NCBI RefSeq assembly: GCF_900187425.1
Contig: NZ_FYDJ01000020.1
Coordinates: forward strand, 30,661-94,660
From: Pseudomonas sp. Irchel s3h14
GTDB taxonomy: Bacteria; Pseudomonadota; Gammaproteobacteria; Pseudomonadales; Pseudomonadaceae
DNA: 64,000 nucleotides
Reading direction: 5' to 3'
Each line of letters opens with the position of its first letter. Within the stretch, counting starts at the first letter, position 1. Positions 12,401-18,648 of the stretch are shown piece after piece. The translations under genes and the position numbers were made by a program. Below the pieces are notes generated by a model. It did no database searches, was not told the DNA's origin, and worked only from the letters and a program-made list of their open reading frames with translations.

Positions 12401-15400
12401 GCGGTGTTCACCGGGGCCGGCAATCAGCAAGCGTGCACCGGTGATTAGTGGCCAGAAGCATTCCCACACCGACACGTCAAAACTGATCGGCGCCTTTTGC
12501 ATCAGCACGTCGGTGTCGTTCAAACGATAGGTGTTCTGCATCCATTGCAGGCGCTCGGCGAGGGCTGCGTGGGTGTTGCCGACGCCCTTCGGCTGGCCGG
12601 TGGAACCGGAGGTGTAAATCACGTAGGCGAGGTTGTCGCCGTGCAAGTGCAGGCCCGGTGCGTGGCTCGGCCAGCTCTCCAGATGCAAGGCGTCCATGGC
12701 GATCACGCTGACGCCATCGGTAGCCGGCAAGCGCTCAAGTAATTGGGTTTGGGTCAGCAGCAATTCGACGCCGCTGTCGCTGAGCATGTAGGCCAGGCGC
12801 TCGGCCGGGTAATCCGGGTCCAGCGGCACGTAGGCGCCACCGGCCTTGATGATCGCCAACAAACCGATCAGCAACTGCGGCGAACGCTCGGCGGCAATGG
12901 CCACGCAGACGTCCGGGCCGACACCTTTGTCGCGAAGGTAATGGGCCAGTCGATTGGATTGGGTGTGCAGTTCGGCGAAGTCCATGGCGCCGCCGTCCCA
13001 CATCAGCGCGGTGCGCTCAGGGGTCAGGCGTGCCTGTTCGTTGAGCAATTCCGGCAGCCAAACGCTGGCCGGTGTGCATGGTGCGGCGCTCCACGCTGTT
13101 TGCTGATCGTGCTCTCTCGGGGTCAGCAGTGGAAGGTCGCCGATGGCGGTTTTCGGTTGTTCACAGATGGCGCGCAACAGGTTGGTGAAGTGCTCGGCCA
13201 GACGCTCGATGGTCGCGCTGTCGAACAGTTCGCTGGCGTAGTCGAAAGACAGGCTCAGGCGACCATTACGGTCTTCCTCGCTGTGCAGTTGCAGGTCGAA
13301 CTTGGCTTCGCGGCTGTGCCACGGCAGCTCTTCGGCCAGCAGCCCAGGCAGGCGACGCAATGCGCTCAAATCCCGTTGCTGGTGGTTGAACATGACCTGG
13401 AACAAACCTTGTTCGCGGGCTTGCGGGAAGGCTTCGAGCAATTGTTCGAACGGCAGGTCCTGATGCGCTTGTGCGCCCAACGCGGCCTGACGGGTTTGCG
13501 CCAGCAGTTCCACGAATGGCAGCTGCGAATCCAACTCGGCGCGCAGCACCTGAGTGTTGATGAAGAAGCCGATCAGCCCTTGGGTTTCCAGGCGCGGACG
13601 GTTGGCGTTCGGCACGCCGATGCGGATGTCGCGCTGGCCGCTGTAGCGGTGCAGCAGGCTCTGGAACGCGGCGAGCAACAGCATGAAGGAGGTGGATTCA
13701 TGGGCCTGGGCGGTCTGGCGAATCGCATCGCTCAGGGTCGCGTCCAACCGTACGGTGTGGCGCGCGGCGCTGTGAAGGTGTTGCGCCGAGCGCGGATGAT
13801 CAGTGGCCAGGCTCAGGGTTGGATGCTCATCGCCCAATTGCGCTTTCCAGTAAGCCAGCTGACGCTCGCCCTCCCCTTGCGCCAGCCATTGACGCTGCCA
13901 GCTGCCGTAATCGGCGTACTGGGTCGACAATGCCGGAAGCGTCGCCTTTTGTCCTTGGGACGCTGCGGCATACAGGCGCGAGAACTCGTCGATCAGCACG
14001 TTCAGCGACCAACCGTCGGCGATGATGTGATGCAGCGTCACCAACAGTTGATGGTCCTCTTCATCGAGGCGTACCAGGGTCACCCATAGCAGTGGGCCTT
14101 TCTCCAGATCGAATTGAGTACGGGCTTCGTCCTCACGGATTTGCTGCGCACGGGCTTCACGCTCGGCAACCGGCAGGTCGCTGATATCGATGAGTTGCAG
14201 GTTGAATTCGCTCGCTGCATCGACCTGTTGCAGCGCCACACCATCACGTTCGAAGAACCGAGTACGCAGGGATTCATGACGCTCGATCAACTGCTGAAAA
14301 CTGGCGCGTAACGCGTCTTCATCCAGCTCGCCGCGCAGTCGCAAGGCGCCGGGAATGTTGTAAGCGCTGCTCTGTGGGTCGAGTTGCCAAGTGATCCACA
14401 GACGGTTTTGCGCAAGCGATTGCGGCATGGCTTCGGTGCGCGACAACGAAGTGATCGCGCCTTGGGCGAGTCCGCCGTCCTGTTGTTGCTGAGCGACTGC
14501 GGCGGCAAATGCGCCGAGGGTCGGCGCTTCAAACAACAGGCGCAGGTTCAGCTCCAGACCGAGTGCTTCGCGCAGACGTGCGACCACCTGAGTGGCGGCA
14601 ATGGAGTTGCCACCGAGCAGGAAGAAGTGATCGTCGGCGCTGATCTGTTTGACGCTCAGCTGCTCGCACCAGATCTGGCCGATCAGGGTTTGCAGTTCGG
14701 AACCTGATTCAGTCGCGGATTTACTTTCGATGTCTGCCGACGGGAACAGCGCATAGCTGTCGAGGCTGCCGTCCGCCAGACGATTGCGGCATGCCGAGCG
14801 TTGCAATTTGCCGCTGGAGGTCTTCGGCAACGCGCCCGGATTGAGCAGCACAACCACGCTTGGCGCTTCCTGATACGCCTCGGCCACGGCTTGGCGGATG
14901 GCTTTGATCAACGCGTCGGGCGCGAGGATTTTTTGCACGCTGCGGCTGATTTCCGCCGCAATGCCGATACCTTCCTGACCCTCGATGTTCACGGCAAAAG
15001 CGGCGACACGACCTTTGCGCACCACCTCCACTTCGCGTTCGATGGTTTGCTCGATGTCCTGCGGATAAAGGTTGTGGCCACGGACAATCAACATGTCTTT
15101 CAGGCGCCCGGTGATGAACAGTTCACCGCCGCGCATAAAACCCAAGTCGCCGGTACGCAGCCAGGTACGGCCGGCGTGCTGCACGAACGTCTTGGCGGAG
15201 GCTTCGGGGTTGCGCCAGTAGCCGTGGGCGATGCTCGGCCCGGCGGCCCAGACTTCGCCGACCGCATTGTCAGCCAACTCGTTAAGGGCTGTTGGATCGA
15301 CAATCAGCACCGCGTGATCCGGCTGACTGATGCCGCAACTCATGATCGCGCTGCCCTCGCCTGGCTCCGCACGGTTTTCTGCCAGGGCCTGATCGTCCAC

Positions 15401-16435
15401 GCGCAGGTTGCCAATGCCCTGACCGCGAGGGCTGCCGGCCACGAACAGCGTCGCTTCGGCCAGCCCGTAGGACGCCATGAAACTGTCTTGGGTGAAACCG
15501 CAGGCCGCGAACTTCTCGGCGAAGCGATCCAGCGTTTCGAGGCGAATCGGTTCGGAACCGGAATACGCCACGCGCCAGCCACTCAGGTCGAGGCGTTCCA
15601 GGGCCGATTCACTGACCCGCTCACTGCACAATCGATAGGCAAAGTCCGGCCCGCCGCTGATGGTGCCACCGTACTCGCTGATCGCTTCCAGCCAGCGCAA
15701 CGGCCGGCCGAGGAAGTACGCCGGCGACATCAACACGCACGGCACGCCGCTGAAAATCGGCTGCAACAGACCGCCAATCAGGCCCATGTCGTGGTACAGC
15801 GGCAGCCAGCTGACGATCACGTCGTCAGGATTCAGATCAATGCCGAAGCCGTGGCGAATCAGCAGTTCATTCGCCACCAGGTTGCCGTGGCTGACTTGCA
15901 CCCCTTTAGGCAACGCGGTGGAGCCGGAGGTGTATTGCAGGAACGCGATGTGGTCGTCTGCAAGGTTCGGCGCCACCCAACGTTCGGCCAGGGCGCCGTC
16001 GAGCGTATCGACACACAGCAACGGCGGCGCGCCCTCTATTTGCTGCAACGCATCGCGCAGACCGGCGCTGGTCAGCAGCAGACGCGGTTCGGCATCGCTG
16101 ATGATCGACAGCAGACGCTCCTGATGATGACGACGCGCCGACTCCGGCGGATAGGCCGGCACCGCGATCACACCGGCGTACAGGCAGCCGAAGAACGCCG
16201 CGACGTAATCCGGGCCGCTGGGAAACAGCAGCACCGCGCGATCGCCAAACGCAGCCTCGGCCTGCAACGCGCCAGCAATGGTCCGCGCCCGCTGATCCAG
16301 CTCGCGATAACTGAGCACCACAGCCTGATCCTGGGTTTCGGCGAGAAAACGCAAGGCCACCCGGTCCGGCGTCAGGGCCGCTCGGCGCTGAAGGGCTTGG
16401 ACCAGTGTGCTGGGGAGTTCGAACGCGTCGGTCAT
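3452..16435 (-). CDS. pvdL: Pyoverdine chromophore non-ribosomal peptide synthetase PvdL
   Basis: A 4327-residue NRPS, close to the roughly 4340 of P. aeruginosa PvdL. Domains read from core motifs: fatty-acyl-AMP ligase (SGST core near 170); carrier (LGGNS, ~610); condensation (HHIIADG, ~804); adenylation 1 (~1277); carrier (LGGHS, ~1665); condensation (HHIVTEG, ~1860); adenylation 2 (~2340); carrier (LGGDS, ~2734); epimerisation (HHLVVDG, ~2914); condensation (HHILIDA, ~3387); adenylation 3 (~3872); last carrier (LGGHS, ~4263). There is no thioesterase. The layout acyl-Glu-D-Tyr-Dab, handing on to the next synthetase, is that of PvdL, which loads a fatty acid later removed by PvdQ. The adenylation 3 pocket reads as D-I-W-E-L-T-A-D-D, which I associate with diaminobutyrate. 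The start at 16435 has AGGAAA upstream. The PvdS-type promoter lies at 16591-16614. Confidence 0.95.
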   Translation of the reverse strand: MTDAFELPSTLVQALQRRAALTPDRVALRFLAETQDQAVVLSYRELDQRARTIAGALQAEAAFGDRAVLLFPSGPDYVAAFFGCLYAGVIAVPAYPPESARRHHQERLLSIISDAEPRLLLTSAGLRDALQQIEGAPPLLCVDTLDGALAERWVAPNLADDHIAFLQYTSGSTALPKGVQVSHGNLVANELLIRHGFGIDLNPDDVIVSWLPLYHDMGLIGGLLQPIFSGVPCVLMSPAYFLGRPLRWLEAISEYGGTISGGPDFAYRLCSERVSESALERLDLSGWRVAYSGSEPIRLETLDRFAEKFAACGFTQDSFMASYGLAEATLFVAGSPRGQGIGNLRVDDQALAENRAEPGEGSAIMSCGISQPDHAVLIVDPTALNELADNAVGEVWAAGPSIAHGYWRNPEASAKTFVQHAGRTWLRTGDLGFMRGGELFITGRLKDMLIVRGHNLYPQDIEQTIEREVEVVRKGRVAAFAVNIEGQEGIGIAAEISRSVQKILAPDALIKAIRQAVAEAYQEAPSVVVLLNPGALPKTSSGKLQRSACRNRLADGSLDSYALFPSADIESKSATESGSELQTLIGQIWCEQLSVKQISADDHFFLLGGNSIAATQVVARLREALGLELNLRLLFEAPTLGAFAAAVAQQQQDGGLAQGAITSLSRTEAMPQSLAQNRLWITWQLDPQSSAYNIPGALRLRGELDEDALRASFQQLIERHESLRTRFFERDGVALQQVDAASEFNLQLIDISDLPVAEREARAQQIREDEARTQFDLEKGPLLWVTLVRLDEEDHQLLVTLHHIIADGWSLNVLIDEFSRLYAAASQGQKATLPALSTQYADYGSWQRQWLAQGEGERQLAYWKAQLGDEHPTLSLATDHPRSAQHLHSAARHTVRLDATLSDAIRQTAQAHESTSFMLLLAAFQSLLHRYSGQRDIRIGVPNANRPRLETQGLIGFFINTQVLRAELDSQLPFVELLAQTRQAALGAQAHQDLPFEQLLEAFPQAREQGLFQVMFNHQQRDLSALRRLPGLLAEELPWHSREAKFDLQLHSEEDRNGRLSLSFDYASELFDSATIERLAEHFTNLLRAICEQPKTAIGDLPLLTPREHDQQTAWSAAPCTPASVWLPELLNEQARLTPERTALMWDGGAMDFAELHTQSNRLAHYLRDKGVGPDVCVAIAAERSPQLLIGLLAIIKAGGAYVPLDPDYPAERLAYMLSDSGVELLLTQTQLLERLPATDGVSVIAMDALHLESWPSHAPGLHLHGDNLAYVIYTSGSTGQPKGVGNTHAALAERLQWMQNTYRLNDTDVLMQKAPISFDVSVWECFWPLITGARLLIAGPGEHRDPHRIAQLVQQFGVTTLHFVPPLLSLFIDEPLTAECTSLRRVFSGGEALPAELRNRVLEHLPAVQLHNRYGPTETAINVTHWHCTTADGERSPIGRPLGNVLCRVLDEALNPVPAGVPGELCISGIGLARGYLGRPGLTAERFVVDPLGEQGSRLYRTGDRARWTADGVIEYLGRLDQQVKLRGFRVEPEEIEARLLAQNGVAQAVVLVRETAAGGQLIGYYTATDSTEDVDVQTARLKAALVAELPEYMVPAQLMRLDEMPLSPSGKLDRRALPEPQWQVREHVEPVTALEQQIAGIWREVLGQTQIGLRDDFFALGGHSLLATQIISRTRQACDVELPLRALFENSELGAFAEQVQLIQASGKTNQQPPIEKVDRSQPVPLSYSQQRMWFLWQMEPESPAYNVGGMARLRGVLDVGRFEAALQALIMRHETLRTTFPSINGVARQQVHPQTGMRMDWKDFTALDADGREWAVQQLADDEAHTPFDLETGPLLRACMVKTAEHEHYLVLTLHHIVTEGWAMDIFARELSALYEAFVDDRESPLEPLPVQYLDYSVWQRQWLESGERQRQLDYWTAQLGREHPLLELPADRPRPPVQSHQGELFRFDLSDALAARVRAFNAQNGLTLFMTMTAALAVLLYRYSGQTDLRIGAPVANRIRPESEGLIGAFLNTQVLRCQLDGQMSVGELFEQVRHTVIEGQSHQDLPFDHLVEALQPPRSVAYNPLFQVMCNVQRWEFQQSRTLAGMTVEYLVNDARATKFDLNLEVTDLDHRLGCCLTYSTDLFDEPRIARMAGHWRNLLEALLADPQQRLSELPLLEATEQQHLLDSLGVEPGEHRLDQCIHHLFSEQALARKDAPALTFAGETLSYAELDSRANRLAWMLRERGVGPQVRVGLALERSLDMVVGLLAILKAGGAYVPLDPEYPLDRLHYMIEDSGIGLLLSDAAMFKALGELPSTVARWCLEEDAATLANYPATELPFISLPQHQAYLIYTSGSTGKPKGVVVSHGEIAMHCRAVIERFGMRADDCELHFYSINFDAATERLLVPLLSGAQVVLRAQGQWDAEEICGLIRRHNINILGFTPSYGSQLAQWLATQGEILPVRMCITGGEALTGEHLARIRAAFKPSLFFNAYGPTETVVMPLASLAPEQLEEGLGSVPIGSVIGARVAYILDADLALVPQGATGELYVGGAGLAQGYHQRPGMTAERFVADPFAANGGRLYRTGDLVRQRADGLVEYLGRIDHQVKIRGFRIELGEIETRLLEHESIREAVVLALDAPSGKQLVGYLVTEVAEQDEAQQAVLREALKAHLKSQLPDYMVPTHLILLASMPLTANGKLDRRALPAPDPELNRQQYVAPSNELELTLAGIWCEVLNVLQVGLNDNFFELGGDSILSIQVVSRARQQGIHFSPRDLFQHQTVQTLAAVATRTEQISAEQGLLTGESRLTPIQHWFFDTDIPQRQHWNQALLLEPTVALEPHRLEQALLAVIEQHDALRLRFSEIAGQWQAEHQAVSDAPVLWQVRVSSMDKCAALFADAQRSLDLEEGPLMRALLVDGPEGQQRLFVAIHHLVVDGVSWRVLLDDLQTVYRQLDAGQSAKLPAKTSAFKDWAARLQAYAGSESLREELSWWQSQLAGESAELPCDRPEGGRQNRHAQTVSVRLDVERTRQLLQQAPSAYRTQVNDLLLTALARVLCRWSGHESALIQLEGHGRETLFDEIDLTRTVGWFTSAYPLRLMPVDGQGASIKAIKEQLRAVPHKGLGYGVLRYLADDSSRQAMAALPVAPITFNYLGQFDQSFGADALFRPLDEAVGAAHDPRAPLPNELSVDSQVYGGELVLRWTFSAEHHDPQTITELADAYLGELQSLIEHCLCDDAGGLTPSDFPLAKLTQPQLDALPIPAAAIEDVYPLTPMQEGMLLHTLLEPGTGLYYMQDRYRINSELDPQRFAQAWQAVIARHEALRASFCWNVGEDMLQVIHKPGSTPIEYLDWTAIAETEQEPKLQALLKSEREAGFDLLNQAPFHLRLIKVGAARYWFMMSNHHILIDAWCRSLLMNDFFEIYTALGEGRDAQLTVPPRYRDYIGWLQRQSLAEARQWWKTNLQGFERTTPIPSDRPFLREHAGESGGMIVGDRYTRLDARDGAQLRELAQAHQLTINTFAQAAWALVLRRLSGDRDVLFGVTVAGRPVDMPEMQRTVGLFINSIALRVKMPEDDQRCSVRQWLSGLLDSNMQLREYEYLPLVSIQENSELPKGQPLFDSLFVFENAPVEVSVLDRAQSLNATSDSGRTHTNFPLTAVCYPGDDLGLHLSYDQRYFDESTVERMLGEFKRLLLALVEGFHGDMADLPLLGAEEQDFLIHGCNQSEHDYPLEQSYVSLFEAQVAEHPQRIAASCLDQQHSYLELNERSNRLGHALIAAGVRLDQPVALLAERNLDLLGMIIGSFKAGAGYLPLDPGLPSQRLSRIIDLSRTPLLVCSQACREQALALLDEFGCANRPKLLVWEEVQVSDVPVANPGIYSGPDNLAYVIYTSGSTGLPKGVMVEQRGMLNNQLSKVPYLNLSNADVIAQTASQSFDISVWQFLAAPLFGARVDIVPNTIAHDPQGLLAHVAAQGITVLESVPSLIQGMLAQERMSLDGLRWMLPTGEAMPPELAHQWLLRYPDIGLVNAYGPAECSDDVAFFRVDMASTRGSYLPIGTPTDNNRLYLLDGALELVPLGAVGELCVAGTGVGRGYVSDPLRTAQVFMPNPFGEPGDRLYRTGDLARRRSDGVLEYVGRIDHQVKIRGYRIELGEIEARLHEQPEVREAAVGVQDGVNGKHLVGYLVAADSLINPTERLERIKQRLRAELPEYMVPLHWLWLDRMPLNANGKLDRKALPALEIGQLQSQDYQAPRNELEQTLADIWAEVLKVEKVGIRDNFFELGGHSLLATQIASRVQKALQRDVPLRAMFECSTVAELAEYIDGLAASDITEEKVDRLNDLMAELEGL

Positions 16436-16486
16436 GAGGTTTCCTGCCTGAATTCGGCTTGCAAAGTGAAATCGGTTTTCTGACGT

Positions 16487-16532
16487 CACGCCCCTTCGAG
16501 GGCGTGCAGGGCGCGGTCTTCGCCGACCGCGC
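16487..16532 (-). other. Two tandem hairpins in the pvdL leader
   Basis: Two perfect stems lie in the predicted pvdL 5' leader: GCGCGGTC/GACCGCGC (16511-16518 with 16525-16532, loop 6) and CACGCCC/GGGCGTG (16487-16493 with 16500-16506, loop 6). No T-rich run follows in the direction of transcription, so they do not look like a simple terminator. They could affect mRNA stability or translation; this is inference. Confidence 0.45.
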
Positions 16533-16590
16533 AAGGCTTGGGAATGCTGTTTTGGCCGCAGCCGCTACCCGGAACCATTCACCAATGAGA

Positions 16591-16614
16591 ACGGTTGACG
16601 TCTTTAAATAATTA
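16591..16614 (-). promoter_or_regulatory. PvdS-type (iron-starvation) promoter of pvdL
   Basis: On the minus strand the sequence reads TAATT, 16 bases, CGT. The known PvdS consensus is TAAAT-N16-CGT, so there is one mismatch in the -35 element. It would start transcription near 16580, about 145 bases before the pvdL ATG. Confidence 0.65.
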
Positions 16615-16720
16615 GTCGGAAGGCCTGATCGCCAATGGGACTGCGGTGCCGCAAGCGGGCGCGTCAGCGTGTCGCAGTTCTCACTCTGCACCTTCGCGGA
16701 GCATTAGTTCTCTTTCTCAT

Positions 16721-16749
16721 TTGACAATCATTATCATTCAGAATAATTT
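16721..16749 (+). promoter_or_regulatory. Sigma-70 promoter of pvdS overlapped by a Fur box
   Basis: TTGACA (16721-16726) and TAATTT (16744-16749) are separated by 17 bases. The stretch from 16722 to about 16740 (TGACAATCATTATCATTCA) closely matches the Fur consensus built from GATAAT/ATTATC units, so Fur-Fe(II) would cover the -35 and spacer. This is the expected iron control point for pvdS. Confidence 0.85.
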
Positions 16750-16764
16750 GTCGCTCGATGTGTT

Positions 16765-16791
16765 GGACGGCTCAGCCCCCGCGAGCCGTCC
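16765..16791 (+). other. Hairpin in the pvdS leader
   Basis: GGACGGCTC (16765-16773) pairs perfectly with GAGCCGTCC (16783-16791) across a 9-base loop, starting about nine bases after the predicted transcription start. It ends 30 bases before the pvdS ATG and has no T run, so it is not an obvious terminator. Confidence 0.45.
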
Positions 16792-16821
16792 CACGAACCT
16801 ATTGGCAGCAAGGTGATTTCC

Positions 16822-17370
16822 ATGACGGAACAAGTATCCACAAGCAGGTGCGATTCACCGCTACTTCAGGCATTCGTCGATAATCGACTGATTCTGGTCA
16901 AGATTGCAGCCCGCATTACCGGCTGCCGGTCGCGTGCTGAAGACGTGGTGCAGGATGCGTTTTTCCGGCTGCAATCCGCACCGCAGATCACGTCCTCATT
17001 CAAGGCTCAGCTCAGCTACCTGTTCCAGATCGTGCGCAACCTGGCGATCGATCACTACCGCAAACAGGCGCTGGAGCAGAAGTATTCGGGCCCGGAAGAG
17101 GAAGGCCTGAACGTGGTGATTCAAGGCGCTTCGCCGGAAACCTCGCACATCAACTTCTCGACGCTGGAACACATCGCCGACGCACTGACCGAGCTGCCCA
17201 GCCGCACCCGCTACGCCTTCGAGATGTATCGCCTGCACGGCGTGCCGCAAAAGGACATCGCCAAGGAGCTGGGCGTCTCGCCGACCTTGGTGAACTTCAT
17301 GATTCGCGATGCGCTGGTGCACTGCCGCAAGGTGTCGGGCAGTCGTGTGGATACCTTTGCCCGTCGTTAA
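16822..17370 (+). CDS. pvdS: Extracytoplasmic-function sigma factor PvdS
   Basis: A 182-residue ECF sigma factor of the iron-starvation group. Region 2 (residues ~25-95) contains RAEDVVQDAFFRLQ and region 4 (~125-175) contains KDIAKELGVSPTLVN. The ATG at 16822 has AAGG about nine bases upstream; a GTG three codons earlier is possible. PvdS directs RNA polymerase to pyoverdine, exotoxin and protease promoters and is held by the FpvR anti-sigma factor until ferripyoverdine signals through FpvA (family knowledge). Divergence from pvdL and the Fur box upstream match its known role. Confidence 0.95.
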   Translation: MTEQVSTSRCDSPLLQAFVDNRLILVKIAARITGCRSRAEDVVQDAFFRLQSAPQITSSFKAQLSYLFQIVRNLAIDHYRKQALEQKYSGPEEEGLNVVIQGASPETSHINFSTLEHIADALTELPSRTRYAFEMYRLHGVPQKDIAKELGVSPTLVNFMIRDALVHCRKVSGSRVDTFARR

Positions 17371-17392
17371 GATCTGAAATCTGCGTCGCCCC

Positions 17393-17496
17393 CTTCGCGA
17401 GCAAGTCGAATCGTCGCACCGCCGCTCCCACATTTGCCCTGTGTTCGCAGGACCAATGTGGGAGCGGCGGTGCGACGATTCGACTTGCTCGCGAAG
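17393..17496. repeat. Perfect 42-base inverted repeat (REP pair), convergent intergenic
   Basis: Arms 17393-17434 and 17455-17496 are exact inverse complements (42 of 42), with a 20-base loop. The core GTGGGAGCGGCGGTGCGACG belongs to a different REP subfamily from those at 2302 and 3339. It lies between the converging pvdS and acetyltransferase genes and could terminate both. Confidence 0.9.
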
Positions 17497-17534
17497 GCGG
17501 ACTCAAGACCGCAACAGGTCTTGAGCCTCAAGCA

Positions 17535-18548
17535 TCACGCCAACGCACACCGATCAAAAAACCGCTCACGCCCCAGCACCATCAACGCCGCGCGTTTGTG
17601 CGGGAAGTCGAACGCTTTTTCGCAGTAGAAACCCTGGCTCTGCATATGCCCGATCATCTTCGCGTTGTCGGCGCGAGGCTCGGCAACCACTCGCTGAGTG
17701 CGTGGATCGTCGAGAAACAGGTAATGCGTCAACGCCGATAACCAGCTCGCCACCTTGTGCGGGCCACGGTGATTTTCTTCACCCACCAGCATGTGAATAC
17801 CGCGGTCGTACTCGCCGGCGTCATAGAACGGCGCGATGCGATCTTCCTTGGCCCAATACGCTTCAAAGTAGGCGAACGGCTGATCATCGAAACAACCGAT
17901 CAGCGTCAGGGTATGGGGATCGGCTTCAAGTTTGCTCAGGTACTCGTGATGCTGCTCGAGGCTGCCCTCCTCCTGCCAGAAACTCGCCACGCGCGGGCTG
18001 TTCTGCCAACGATTGAAACGCTCCAGGTCCAGGTCGATGTCCACCGTGCGCAGGGAGATCCAGGCACCAAGGCGCGCATCAAAACGCCGATAGACTTCAC
18101 CGCGCGGTTTCACCGGCCGCAGCGGATGACGCTTGCCGCCACTGATGACCATTTGCTGCGGATAACCCGGTGTCAGTGACGCGCCCAGCCAAGGCTGAGG
18201 CAACTGCCAGAACAGCGTGCGTTCGCAACGATACTGGCCGACGATTTCGGTAGGGATCAGCAACCCGCTGAGCAATGCTTCGGTGGGGGCTTCATCGAGA
18301 TGCCAGGTCAGGCGCTGGCAGGCCGGGTCACGGGCAAACAGCCAATAACAGGCCGTCCAGACGGCACGATTGTCGGCGTGGTCAAAGCGCTCTTCTACTT
18401 GCACTTGCAGCGCGGGCTCGCGAGTCAGGCGCAACTGAATCAGCGGCTGCCCTTCAAGGCTGAGGCACAGGCGGCTTTCGGTTTCATCAGCTACAAGACG
18501 GCTTCCTGTCGGCAAGGCCAGGGCAGTCAGGTCATTCAGAGTGGACAT
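17535..18548 (-). CDS. GNAT acetyltransferase of the IucB/siderophore type
   Basis: A 337-residue protein. The C-terminal ~165 residues (from about 170) resemble the Acetyltransf_8 group (IucB, RhbD, MbtK): features include EYDRGIHMLVGEENHRGP and RVVAEPRADNAKMI, the usual acetyl-CoA loop and final strands. The N-terminal half is a family-specific extension. Such enzymes acylate hydroxylysine or hydroxyornithine to make hydroxamates. A perfect PvdS promoter (18589-18612) precedes it, tying it to pyoverdine. It may make the acetyl-hydroxyornithine of the peptide chain, as proposed for PvdY-type proteins. The ATG at 18548 has only a weak ribosome site (GTGAG). The acetyltransferase class is solid; the exact acyl acceptor is inference. 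Confidence 0.82.
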   Translation of the reverse strand: MSTLNDLTALALPTGSRLVADETESRLCLSLEGQPLIQLRLTREPALQVQVEERFDHADNRAVWTACYWLFARDPACQRLTWHLDEAPTEALLSGLLIPTEIVGQYRCERTLFWQLPQPWLGASLTPGYPQQMVISGGKRHPLRPVKPRGEVYRRFDARLGAWISLRTVDIDLDLERFNRWQNSPRVASFWQEEGSLEQHHEYLSKLEADPHTLTLIGCFDDQPFAYFEAYWAKEDRIAPFYDAGEYDRGIHMLVGEENHRGPHKVASWLSALTHYLFLDDPRTQRVVAEPRADNAKMIGHMQSQGFYCEKAFDFPHKRAALMVLGRERFFDRCALA

Positions 18549-18588
18549 GGGTCGGGCTCACGTTAATCGTCGACAGTTCAACGAGGTG

Positions 18589-18612
18589 ACGTGAGCCAGT
18601 GCGGGAAATTTA
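18589..18612 (-). promoter_or_regulatory. Consensus PvdS promoter upstream of the GNAT gene
   Basis: On the minus strand the bases read TAAAT, exactly 16 bases, CGT: an exact match to the iron-starvation box. It lies 41-64 bases before the acetyltransferase start, correctly oriented, and after the stop of the next upstream gene, so the acetyltransferase has its own PvdS-dependent promoter. Confidence 0.85.
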
Positions 18613-18648
18613 AGAGAAGTCGGTAAATACATGACCTGTGGCGCGATC

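Noticed and set aside
4076..16483. Several long open frames on the plus strand opposite pvdL (up to about 830 codons)
   Set aside because: They mirror the high-GC NRPS reading frame; their translations are rich in Arg, Gln, His and Ala without domains, and lack ribosome sites.
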